A stretch of DNA of 32,332 nucleotides from Candidatus Gastranaerophilales bacterium (GTDB lineage Bacteria > Cyanobacteriota > Vampirovibrionia > Gastranaerophilales > Gastranaerophilaceae). Both the position numbers and the translations under genes were made by a program. Positions 1 to 6,510 of this stretch are shown piece by piece. How positions within the stretch are numbered: the stretch's first letter is position 1; each line of letters starts with the position of its first letter. The notes under the pieces were generated by a model. That model worked only from the letters and a program-made list of their open reading frames with translations. It did not search any database and was not told the origin of the DNA. The stretch is taken from assembly GCA_944325905.1 (NCBI GenBank), contig CALVBY010000001.1, positions 95,873-128,204 on the forward strand, given 5' to 3'.

Positions 1-1
1 T

Positions 2-145
2 ATAACGGCATTGATAGTTATGAAACAAGGCTACCGCTCAATTATAGTAGGCTATACATATGCGCTAAGCGAATATTATAATAGCTGGACCAATTTTTTA
101 AGAGAAACTAACGACGAAGAATTTGAACTTCCTGAAAATATATAA
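2..145 (+). CDS. C-terminal fragment of an unrecognised protein, cut by the window edge
   Basis: An open frame enters from the left edge and ends with TAA at 143-145, giving about 47 residues. The tail is acidic and ends ELPENI. I recognise no family. After the stop, the same frame stays open for another 42 codons to a TAA at 272-274 and still reads like protein, including RYYIEMDSKF. The TAA may therefore be a disabling mutation in a longer gene, or the end of one gene with an unrelated open stretch behind it. It lies in the accessory DNA left of tRNA-Phe. Without the upstream part, neither reading frame nor function can be confirmed. Confidence 0.3.
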   Translation: MTALIVMKQGYRSIIVGYTYALSEYYNSWTNFLRETNDEEFELPENI

Positions 146-624
146 AACAATACTCTAAAACTTCAGTATATAACAGCTGTGGCGCGCTACTACATAGAAA
201 TGGATTCAAAGTTCCCAAAAATGAGAATTGGCCTGCAGGTTATGAATACCCGTATTAACCTAATTTCAGAATAACAAAAATGCATTCAAGATACTAAGAG
301 CAGTAATAATAAAAACCCGTTCATGTCAATCTAAATCAATTTAGAGGACGTTTTATACAAAACAATTGAGTATTGTTTTGCGAGAGGGCAAGGCGCAGAC
401 CTTGCTCCGTGTAAAAGAACAACCAGTTTAGGAATATTTGACAACAAGTTCGGGGTTTTTGGGACAGATAAATTTAGAAACTTTAACTAATATAATAAAT
501 TTGAGATTAAAAAGGAGCAAATTTATTTTTTAGAGCGTATTGTAAAATTTTTTAATGAAAATAACAAAAAAAAAATTTGCAGTTTTTATATCTTCATATA
601 CTACAAAAGAGGAGAAATTAATAA
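146..624. other. Gene-poor accessory stretch between two hypothetical ORFs
   Basis: No convincing gene was found. The stretch holds a 52-bp double-hairpin repeat (358-409). A short plus-strand open frame runs across the repeat and ends at about 488. It has no good start codon or ribosome-binding site, so I do not call it. The last 100 bases are very A/T-rich and lead into the ribosome-binding site of the gene at 625. An arm pair TAAATTTG/CAAATTTA near 495-525 could form a weak hairpin, but no clear promoter was recognised. Confidence 0.5.
358..409. repeat. 52-bp double-hairpin repeat, copy 1
   Basis: This 52-bp unit is identical to 1601-1652 and nearly identical to 1741-1791. It contains two inverted repeats. 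The first is CAAAACAAT/ATTGTTTTG around a 5-nt loop TGAGT. The second is GCAAGG/CCTTGC around CGCAGA. Flanking sequence differs from that of the other copies, so the repeated block ends sharply at CAAAAC on one side and CTCCG on the other. This is the only copy not attached to a tRNA-Phe fragment. Confidence 0.85.
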
Positions 625-1179
625 ATGAAAATAGACAATAATTACACGCAAAGACAACAAAATTTTGGTAGATTGAAATCTATAACATACAAAAGGCATT
701 TTAATCCTGATCTTTACCCTGAAGAATTTGCAGAAGTTTTGAATACTATCAAAGAATCAAAAGCTTTCAATGAATTTTTCAAACAGTATGATGTAGATAT
801 GTGTTTTTATGAGGAGGAAGGTCTTCTCACGGGGGAAGGTCTTCTCAAGAAGGACCATATTTACATGATGTTAAAAACAACAGTTCCAAAAACTAAAGGT
901 AACAAATTGTGTCCAACATTATATTTAGGTGCCGATCAGGGACTTGATGAACCAATATGTTCCACTTATACTCTGTTTAATAGATTAATCCAAAAAATTA
1001 AAAACATAGAATTTTCAGATTTAAAATATAAACTTGATGATGCATTAAAAGAATTGGAAGAGAATGAGAAAAAGAAAAACGCTAGAATAAATGTTGATAA
1101 GATTACAAATAGTCTCCTTTCACCAGAAAAACCTGAAAAGAAAACTTTCTTTGAAAAACTATTTGGCAGGTTAAAATAA
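625..1179 (+). CDS. Hypothetical protein, 184 aa, accessory region
   Basis: I recognise no family. The start is well supported by GAGGAG about 9 nt upstream of ATG 625. There is no signal peptide or membrane segment, so it is probably cytoplasmic. The N-terminus is polar and contains QQNFGRL. The middle is mixed alpha/beta. From about residue 130 the chain is lysine- and glutamate-rich and likely helical (KELEENEKKKN), ending in a basic tail (FFEKLFGRLK). Residues 65-76 contain EGLLTGEGLL, encoded by an 18-nt tandem duplication (816-847), so the gene may be changing quickly. It sits alone between repeats beside tRNA-Phe, which suggests an acquired gene. A real gene is likely; its function is unknown. 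Confidence 0.7.
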   Translation: MKIDNNYTQRQQNFGRLKSITYKRHFNPDLYPEEFAEVLNTIKESKAFNEFFKQYDVDMCFYEEEGLLTGEGLLKKDHIYMMLKTTVPKTKGNKLCPTLYLGADQGLDEPICSTYTLFNRLIQKIKNIEFSDLKYKLDDALKELEENEKKKNARINVDKITNSLLSPEKPEKKTFFEKLFGRLK

Positions 1180-1545
1180 TTAACACTTCTTGTAGAGTTT
1201 CGTAGGTCGTTTTAGTAAAACCGACCTAAATTATATTTCCAAGTAAATTGAAATAGACTTCCACCTAAATTTAAAATTTTGAAAAATTTTTTAACACTGT
1301 CCTGTTCCAAGAATTCCGAACTGTGTCTAAATTCCCGCCATTTAAGGTTTTAAGGCACTGTTTAGTTTTAGACATTGACGAACAGTAATCGGACTTTTTT
1401 GCCAGTTCAGGAATTTCATTTTTAGCAAATTCCGACTAAAAAAATCAAAATATATTTGAAACACAGCCCTATTGGTTCAAAAAAATCAAATTTCTGCATT
1501 GTCTGTTCATCAATACCAAAGCTCATTTTTGGGGACGAAACCCAT
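1180..1545. other. Gene-poor spacer with a hairpin downstream of the 184-aa gene
   Basis: No gene called. Positions 1203-1228 can fold as TAGGTCG/CGACCTA with an inner TTTT/AAAA extension and one bulge. No U-run follows, so it is at best a weak terminator for the gene ending at 1179. A 34-codon minus-strand open frame (1526 down to 1422) lacks support. The part from about 1519 resembles a decayed copy of the 138-bp tandem unit that follows (GCTCATTTTT, then CACTC, then a TAAAAAAA run). Confidence 0.45.
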
Positions 1546-1600
1546 CACTCTTTTTAACTGACTACCTAAAAAAATAGTGCCGCAACTCACTCTGCCGCAG

Positions 1601-1652
1601 CAAAACAATTGAGTATTGTTTTGCGAGAGGGCAAGGCGCAGACCTTGCTCCG
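1601..1652. repeat. 52-bp double-hairpin repeat, copy 2
   Basis: Identical over 52 bp to 358-409. It lies inside the first 138-bp tandem unit, preceded by CTGCCGCAG and followed by AGTTAAGGCTC and a T-run. Both stems are perfect: a 10-bp GCAAAACAAT/ATTGTTTTGC counting the preceding G, and a 6-bp GCAAGG/CCTTGC. Confidence 0.85.
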
Positions 1653-1740
1653 AGTTAAGGCTCATTTTTTTTTGCAGAAAATTCACTCATTTTTAAATTA
1701 ACCACCTAAAAAAAATGGTGCCGCAACTCACTCTGCCGAG

Positions 1741-1791
1741 CAAAACAATTAAGTATTGTTTTGCGAGAGGGCAAGGCTCGACCTTGCTCCG
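1741..1791. repeat. 51-bp double-hairpin repeat, copy 3
   Basis: Lies inside the second 138-bp tandem unit. It differs from the other two copies only in the loops: TAAGT instead of TGAGT in hairpin 1, and CTCGA instead of CGCAGA in hairpin 2. Both stems are unchanged, which suggests the folded form matters. Confidence 0.85.
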
Positions 1792-1853
1792 AGTTAAGGC
1801 TCATTTTTTTTGCAGAAAATTCACTCATTTTTAAATTAACCACCTAAAAAAAA

Positions 1854-1929
1854 TGGTGCCGCAACTCGGAATTGAACCAAGGACACAGGGATTTTCAGTC
1901 CCTTGCTCTACCAACTGAGCTATTGCGGC
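1854..1929 (-). tRNA. tRNA-Phe (anticodon GAA)
   Basis: Read on the minus strand, the 76-nt gene folds as a full cloverleaf. The acceptor stem is GCCGCAA/TTGCGGC with discriminator A and an encoded CCA. The D-arm contains AGCTCAGTTGGTAGAGC. The anticodon stem AGGGA/TCCCT holds loop CTGAAAA, so the anticodon is GAA. The T-loop is GGTTCAATTCC. A run of eight T follows the CCA directly. Downstream (lower coordinates) come tandem repeats that copy its last 14 nt. Upstream is infC on the same strand, about 80 bp away. Confidence 0.97.
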
Positions 1930-2011
1930 ACACATTTATTAAGTTGTAACTTTTGGGCCATTCAAGCCACATTTATAATTATATCTGCTGAATTACAAAC
2001 GTCAAGGACTT

Positions 2012-2503
2012 TTATTGAGGTCCCAAATACAATGTAACGTTTCTGCCTTCAAGCATAGGCTTCTTTTCAATTTGCAAAGGAGCATCTTTTAAATCTTCAA
2101 TAAATCTGTTTGCCAATCCAAAAGCAAGCTCACTATGCTGCATTTCACGTCCACGCAACATAATAACGATTTTAACCTTATTACCTTGCGAAATAAACTT
2201 TTTAATATTATTAATACGAACCTGATAGTCATGGGTATCGATTTTATATCTTACCTTAACTTCTTTAACTTCAACAACATGCTGTTTTTTCTTAGCTTCT
2301 TTAGCACGTTTTTCAAGTTCGTACTTATATTTTCCATAATTTAATATCTTTGCAACAGGAGGTTCTTGGTTAGGACTTATCAATACCAAATCCAGATCGG
2401 CATCATATGCCATTTGTAAAGCCTTTGAAGTCGGCACAACCCCATGATTAGTACCATTGTCGTCAATTAATCTGACTTCTTTTGAGCGAATACGCTCGTT
2501 CAT
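2012..2503 (-). CDS. infC: Translation initiation factor IF-3
   Basis: IF-3 binds the 30S subunit, keeps it apart from 50S and checks start codon-initiator tRNA pairing. The 163-aa chain has the N-terminal domain signature NERIRSKEVRLIDDNG and the LVLISPNQEPPVAKILNYGKYKYELEKR linker region (quoted in parts: residues about 38-66). A C-terminal domain follows with EVKVRYKIDTHDYQVR and ends NVTLYLGPQ. The start given is the first ATG, with AAGGA 10 nt upstream. An ATT directly before this ATG sits 7 nt from the same AAGGA. An in-frame ATA at 2539 has a better AAGGAG 8 nt upstream and would add 12 residues. infC genes often use such non-AUG codons for autoregulation. No rpmI or rplT follows, which departs from the usual infC-rpmI-rplT operon. 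Confidence 0.97.
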   Translation of the reverse strand: MNERIRSKEVRLIDDNGTNHGVVPTSKALQMAYDADLDLVLISPNQEPPVAKILNYGKYKYELEKRAKEAKKKQHVVEVKEVKVRYKIDTHDYQVRINNIKKFISQGNKVKIVIMLRGREMQHSELAFGLANRFIEDLKDAPLQIEKKPMLEGRNVTLYLGPQ

Positions 2504-2553
2504 AATTGCCTGATCCTTATGATGTCTGTCGTTTGCTATTGTCCTATCTCCTT
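2504..2553 (-). promoter_or_regulatory. Alternative non-AUG start region of infC
   Basis: On the minus strand AAGGAG (2548-2553) lies 8 nt upstream of ATA (2537-2539). The frame stays open from there through 12 codons into the infC ATG. A second AAGGA lies 7 nt upstream of an in-frame ATT (2504-2506) directly before the ATG. E. coli and B. subtilis infC start at AUU, and IF-3 represses its own non-AUG start. Which codon is used here cannot be settled from sequence alone. Confidence 0.45.
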
Positions 2554-2768
2554 ATATTAGTATTACCGTGATTATGATAGCACAAAATGGCAAAAAAAGC
2601 CATATATCAACAAAAAACTTTTTTGTAACAAAATGTAAAATCAAATTTTACAGTTAAAACACGCAACAAATGCGGATTTTTCATAAAATCAACAAAAACT
2701 TTATTAAAGTTTTGCAATTAATAATCCGATAATGAATTTGTCAAACAAAGAATATAGGAGTATTAAGT

Positions 2769-2894
2769 ATGATGATTGAAGCACAAGCTGAATTGTTAGG
2801 GATGATTACAGAAGAAGAGATTGACATGTCGTTACCGATTCAAAAACTGTTTGACGAATGTCTTAACTTTATTTCAGTATCAAGCTTTGAATAA
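2769..2894 (+). CDS. Small unrecognised protein, 41 aa
   Basis: A compact gene with strong signals. AGGAG (2756-2760) lies 8 nt before ATG 2769, the frame runs 41 codons to TAA, and a near-perfect intrinsic terminator begins 20 nt later. The protein starts MMIEAQAELLGMITEEEIDM and is acidic. It probably forms two short helices (EAQAELLGMI and PIQKLFDECL) and has a single Cys. There is no signal peptide or membrane segment. I recognise no family. It is the only gene between infC (minus) and the TPR gene, and its own terminator suggests a one-gene transcript. Coding is supported by ribosome-binding site and terminator placement, not by homology. Confidence 0.6.
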   Translation: MMIEAQAELLGMITEEEIDMSLPIQKLFDECLNFISVSSFE

Positions 2895-2913
2895 AGTTAA
2901 AACTTCAAGTTAT

Positions 2914-2947
2914 AAAAAAGGATAAACTTTAAAGTTTATCCTTTTTT
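2914..2947. terminator. Perfect 34-bp palindromic terminator
   Basis: AAAAAAGGATAAACTTT followed at once by its exact reverse complement AAAGTTTATCCTTTTTT. The G/C pairs sit near the base, with A6 on one side and T6 on the other, so it can terminate in both directions. On the plus strand it closes the 41-aa gene and isolates it from the TPR gene. Confidence 0.9.
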
Positions 2948-3012
2948 ATTGACGTTGGCTATATACATATTCTTATTCTTGTATTAAAATTAAACTAAAA
3001 GAGGGAATGTAT

Positions 3013-5115
3013 ATGAGCAGAACATTAAATAATTTGCTGAAGGTTTCTTTGATTATAGGTTTGATGGGAGGTAGTGCTTTAGCAGGCTTCAAAGAGCATT
3101 ATGATTTAGGCCAACAATACTTATCAAATTATCAATATTCCGGTGCAATAACCGAATTTAAGAATGCTTTACGAATAAATTATATGGATAATTCAGCCAG
3201 AATCGGCTTAATCAATTCATATCTTGCACGAGGAATGTACTACGGAAAAGAAGAAAAAGATTATGCAAAAGCTGCAGATGACTACAGAAGTGCATTATTT
3301 TACATGCTCTACTACCCTAATCAAGTAACTTCAACACAAGCCGTCCCTCAAGTTACCGGCAACTTAAACAGATGTCTTAATGCAATAGGCTTTGATACAT
3401 CTGCAGAAAACAGATTCAACACAGCAAAACAATTACGTGCTGAGGGCAACTTTGCCGCAGCAGGTTATGAATTCAATCAAACGCTTGCCGACAGGAATTT
3501 ACAAAAAGATAGTTTTGAACAAGTTGGCGACATAATGAAACTATTAGGGAACAACCAAAAAGCAGCAGAATACTATAGAAAAGCTATAGCAGTTGCTCCG
3601 ACAGATATTGACCTTAGACTTGCATATGCCAAAATGCTTGACAACTTAGGTAATGAAGACGCAGCGGTTGTTGAATATAATTACATTTTAAGCAAAACAA
3701 CCGATAATAAAGAAGTTCTATACGCACTTGAGAGAATTTATAAGAAAAAACTGGAAAACTCTCCGAGCAACGCGGATATAACAGCAAACCTCGGTGCCAT
3801 AATGCAGAAACAAGGCAAATTTGACGAAGCACTTTTATATTACCAAAAGGCAGAATACTTAAATCCGTCAAATGTCAATACAAGACTAAATGTCGGAACG
3901 TTATATCAACAAAAAGGCGATAATAAGACAGCAATCAAAGCGTATGATTCCGTGTTGATTTTGTATCCTGACAATATTAACGCAAACCTTTATAAAGCAC
4001 AAGCCAATGCTGCATTGGGCGATACAAAAGCCGCTGTAGCCGGATATCAAAAAGTTTTATCACTTGATCCTGCAAACAGTCAAGCCCAAGCACAAATGCT
4101 TGACCTGTTAAAGGGTACAATGACAACTTCCCAATTCATTGACTATGTAAAGAAAAACCTTGCAGCTTCAAATCCGGCAGACTTGTTCTATAACTATGCA
4201 CTTGATCTACACAAACAAAACAAGCTTGCTGACGCAATTACAATGTACAATGAAGCATTAAAATTAAACTCTCAAAATCCTGAAATTTACATAAACCTTG
4301 CCATAGCACAAAACCAAGCAGGCTCACAGGAAGAAGCTTTGAATACATTAAAAACAGCCTCAACAAAATTCCCGACAAACAATCAAGTAAAAGATGCACT
4401 TAATTCTGTTAATAATGACCTAATGAATAGTAAACTTGCAAAAGCTGCATCTTATTTTGACGTAAAAGACTACCAAAATGCGATTGCAGAATATCTAAAA
4501 ATAACACCTCCGACGGCAGATTCTATGCTGGGTGTAGCATCAAGCTACCAAGCAATGGAAGATTATGATAATGCAATAAATTACTACCAAAAAGCACTGC
4601 AACTTAAACCAACAGATTCTGACATCGCATACTACATAGCAGTTATGTATTCTGAAAAAGAAGACTGGGCAAATGCAAAAAATTACCTTGGCAGAGCATT
4701 AGCTATTAACAAAAACAACACTAAAGCACTTGATTTTATGCAAAGTGTTAATGAACAAATAAATTTAAATACCCTTAACGAAGCTATTTCGTTATATGAA
4801 TCGGAAAAATATGACGAATGCTTAAAACTTTTGAACCAAATATTAGCATCAGACACCTCTAACGCATACGCATACTATTATAGAGGTATGATTTATGACG
4901 TAAAAGAAAAAAGACAAGAAGCTATTAATGATTTCAAAAAAGCATATTCTCTAAACAAAGAATTTGAAATACTAAATTATATGATAGCAATAGACTATGA
5001 TGCACTTGGAAATACAAAAGAAGCCCTTAAGTATTACACCGCCTACGCAAATTCCAACGCCGCAGACGACGAATACAAACAATATGCAAAGGCTCGAGCT
5101 GAAGAATTAAAATAA
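3013..5115 (+). CDS. Secreted tetratricopeptide-repeat protein, 700 aa
   Basis: TPR proteins are scaffolds for protein-protein contacts. The N-terminus is a signal peptide (MSRTLNNLLKVSLIIG, then SALA before GFKEHYD), so it probably works in the periplasm or at the outer membrane. The rest is almost entirely TPR units. Recognisable helix-B signatures with A..Y.KAL.L.P spacing include KAAEYYRKAIAVAPTD, EALLYYQKAEYLNPSN, DAITMYNEALKLNSQN and NAINYYQKALQLKPTD, at least a dozen units in two blocks. Start: ATG 3007 is only 1 nt from GAGGG (3001-3005). ATG 3013 has a 7-nt spacer and gives the cleaner signal peptide, so I chose it. The dus gene begins 1 nt after the stop, so the two are probably coupled. 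The specific partner is unknown. Confidence 0.9.
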   Translation: MSRTLNNLLKVSLIIGLMGGSALAGFKEHYDLGQQYLSNYQYSGAITEFKNALRINYMDNSARIGLINSYLARGMYYGKEEKDYAKAADDYRSALFYMLYYPNQVTSTQAVPQVTGNLNRCLNAIGFDTSAENRFNTAKQLRAEGNFAAAGYEFNQTLADRNLQKDSFEQVGDIMKLLGNNQKAAEYYRKAIAVAPTDIDLRLAYAKMLDNLGNEDAAVVEYNYILSKTTDNKEVLYALERIYKKKLENSPSNADITANLGAIMQKQGKFDEALLYYQKAEYLNPSNVNTRLNVGTLYQQKGDNKTAIKAYDSVLILYPDNINANLYKAQANAALGDTKAAVAGYQKVLSLDPANSQAQAQMLDLLKGTMTTSQFIDYVKKNLAASNPADLFYNYALDLHKQNKLADAITMYNEALKLNSQNPEIYINLAIAQNQAGSQEEALNTLKTASTKFPTNNQVKDALNSVNNDLMNSKLAKAASYFDVKDYQNAIAEYLKITPPTADSMLGVASSYQAMEDYDNAINYYQKALQLKPTDSDIAYYIAVMYSEKEDWANAKNYLGRALAINKNNTKALDFMQSVNEQINLNTLNEAISLYESEKYDECLKLLNQILASDTSNAYAYYYRGMIYDVKEKRQEAINDFKKAYSLNKEFEILNYMIAIDYDALGNTKEALKYYTAYANSNAADDEYKQYAKARAEELK

Positions 5116-5116
5116 A

Positions 5117-6079
5117 ATGCAAAACAAAGTAAACGAATTAATAAAGAGCAGAGTTTCACTTGCTCCCATGGCTGGAATAACTGATTATGTATTAAGAAGC
5201 TTGGTGAGAAAATATTCTCCCGACTGTCTTTTGACAACTGAAATGATAAGCTCTGAATTTCTTGCACAAACACTGCAAGGAAGAAGCGGTGAAGAAATTC
5301 TAAAAAGAAATTCCGACCATAGCCCAATATCATATCAAATCAGCGGTCACAAACCGCATTTGATGGAACTTGCAGCCAAAACATTGACCCCTCTTGCCGA
5401 TATGATAGATATAAACATGGGCTGTCCCGTAAAAAAAGTCGTAGGCGGGCAAGACGGTTGTTCTTTAATGCGTAACCCTGAACTTGCGGCGGACTTGGTT
5501 AAAGCAGTAAAAAATGGTACTGATAAACCTGTTAGCGTCAAATTTCGCCTCGGTTATACCATGGATGAACTGAACTTTGTAGAATTCGGACAAAAAATGC
5601 AAGAAGCGGGTGCTGAATTTATAACAATACATGGACGCACACGTTCTCAAATGTATTCAGGCAAAGCTGATTGGAAACTTATAAGAAGATTAAAAGAAAA
5701 CGTGAATATACCGGTTTTTGCAAACGGAGATATAATCTCGGTAGAATCCGCAATTGAGGCCCTTGAACAATCAAAAGCCGATGGTGTTGCAATAGGAAGA
5801 GGATCGCTAGGGAATCCTGACTTGATATACAGGATTGAAGAATATCTAAAAACAGGTAAAATACTCCCCTTCCAACCACTTGAGGAGCGTATCTCCGATT
5901 TAAAATGGCATCTGGATGAAGAAATTAAACTAAGAGGGGAAAATGTTGGAATAAAATTTATGAGGAAATTTTATCCATATTACCTTGCAGGATTTAAACA
6001 TGCAAAACAACTACGTACAAAGTTAGTTTTGGAAGAAGATTATACAAAAATTATAACAATTCTTAACGATATAATATAA
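5117..6079 (+). CDS. dusB: tRNA-dihydrouridine synthase
   Basis: An FMN enzyme that reduces specific uridines in tRNA to dihydrouridine with NADPH. The TIM-barrel signatures appear in order: LAPMAGITD (residues 15-23), DINMGCPVKKV with the catalytic Cys at 103, KFRLGY, ITIHGRTRSQMYSGKADW, VFANGDI and AIGRGSLGNPDLI. The HGRTR and A.GRG phosphate-binding motifs are intact. At 320 aa it has normal length for the DusB/bacterial type. The ATG lies 1 nt after the TPR gene stop and has no strong ribosome-binding site, which suggests translational coupling. Family assignment is secure. The choice of DusB over DusA/C is by overall resemblance only. Confidence 0.92.
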   Translation: MQNKVNELIKSRVSLAPMAGITDYVLRSLVRKYSPDCLLTTEMISSEFLAQTLQGRSGEEILKRNSDHSPISYQISGHKPHLMELAAKTLTPLADMIDINMGCPVKKVVGGQDGCSLMRNPELAADLVKAVKNGTDKPVSVKFRLGYTMDELNFVEFGQKMQEAGAEFITIHGRTRSQMYSGKADWKLIRRLKENVNIPVFANGDIISVESAIEALEQSKADGVAIGRGSLGNPDLIYRIEEYLKTGKILPFQPLEERISDLKWHLDEEIKLRGENVGIKFMRKFYPYYLAGFKHAKQLRTKLVLEEDYTKIITILNDII

Positions 6080-6133
6080 AAAATAGCAAATTTTTATATT
6101 TTTGATTTTAAAATACAGAACAAAGGAGTATGT

Positions 6134-6505
6134 ATGAAAGTAAACGCGTTAATAAAAGATTACATCATAGATTCAAGAATAAAATATTCAAATGACAAAA
6201 AAGAAAGCATTGTTTGGTTTTTGAAAGATACACTCAAACCACACATTGAGACAAGACAGATTTTAACATCAGGAAAAGTTTCCGCAGCGTATAATCGCAG
6301 ATATATGGGAAACGGCGACATTTTTGAAACATTTCAGACCCCAAAAGCTATATTAAAGGTATACAAAGACAAAGCCAACAACATTAAGAAAATGCTGATG
6401 CAGAATTCTTATGATAAAAAAGAAATTCCCGCAAACAAAGATTTTATTGAAAGCTTTAAATCAGCTCTCAAGTTTGTAAACAAAGATCTTTTCAGTAATA
6501 TCTAA
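6134..6505 (+). CDS. Hypothetical protein, 123 aa
   Basis: I recognise no family. The start has an excellent AAGGAG 6-7 nt before ATG. The protein is basic and probably mostly helical (many K, N, I), with no signal peptide or membrane segment. The middle part RQILTSGKVSAAYNRRYMGNG is richer in Gly and Arg and could bind nucleic acid or nucleotide, but no known motif is visible. It follows dusB by 54 bp with its own ribosome-binding site and is convergent with argS, whose stop is only 5 nt away. No terminator fits in that gap, so transcripts from both sides probably overlap. Confidence 0.7.
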   Translation: MKVNALIKDYIIDSRIKYSNDKKESIVWFLKDTLKPHIETRQILTSGKVSAAYNRRYMGNGDIFETFQTPKAILKVYKDKANNIKKMLMQNSYDKKEIPANKDFIESFKSALKFVNKDLFSNI

Positions 6506-6510
6506 TAATT

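Larger units (their letters stand above)
1546..1867. repeat. 138-bp tandem repeat ending in copies of the tRNA-Phe 3' end
   Basis: Two full units (1546-1683, 1684-1821) and a partial third (1822-1867) repeat in direct orientation with a period of 138 bp, measured between successive CACTC and GCAGAAAATTCACTC landmarks. Each unit has a T/A-rich part, then CACCTAAAAAAA or a variant, then TGGTGCCGCAACTC, which is the reverse complement of the last 14 nt of tRNA-Phe including CCA. In the first unit this reads TAGTGCCGCAACTC. Each full unit then carries one copy of the 52-bp double hairpin. In the partial third unit the 14-mer runs on into the intact tRNA. The array lies just beyond the 3' end of the tRNA. 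Confidence 0.85.

Noticed and set aside
331-488. Plus-strand open frame running through the first double-hairpin repeat
   Set aside because: It has no usable start codon or ribosome-binding site, and a third of it is the palindromic repeat, so coding is not supported.
1422-1526. 34-codon minus-strand ORF starting MSFGIDEQ
   Set aside because: Short, with no ribosome-binding site, in decayed repeat-rich DNA; likely chance.
1546-1867. CRISPR array or integron cassette array
   Set aside because: Unit length is 138 bp with near-identical content and no variable spacers. No cas or integron integrase gene is present, and each unit contains a tRNA fragment rather than an attC-like core site.
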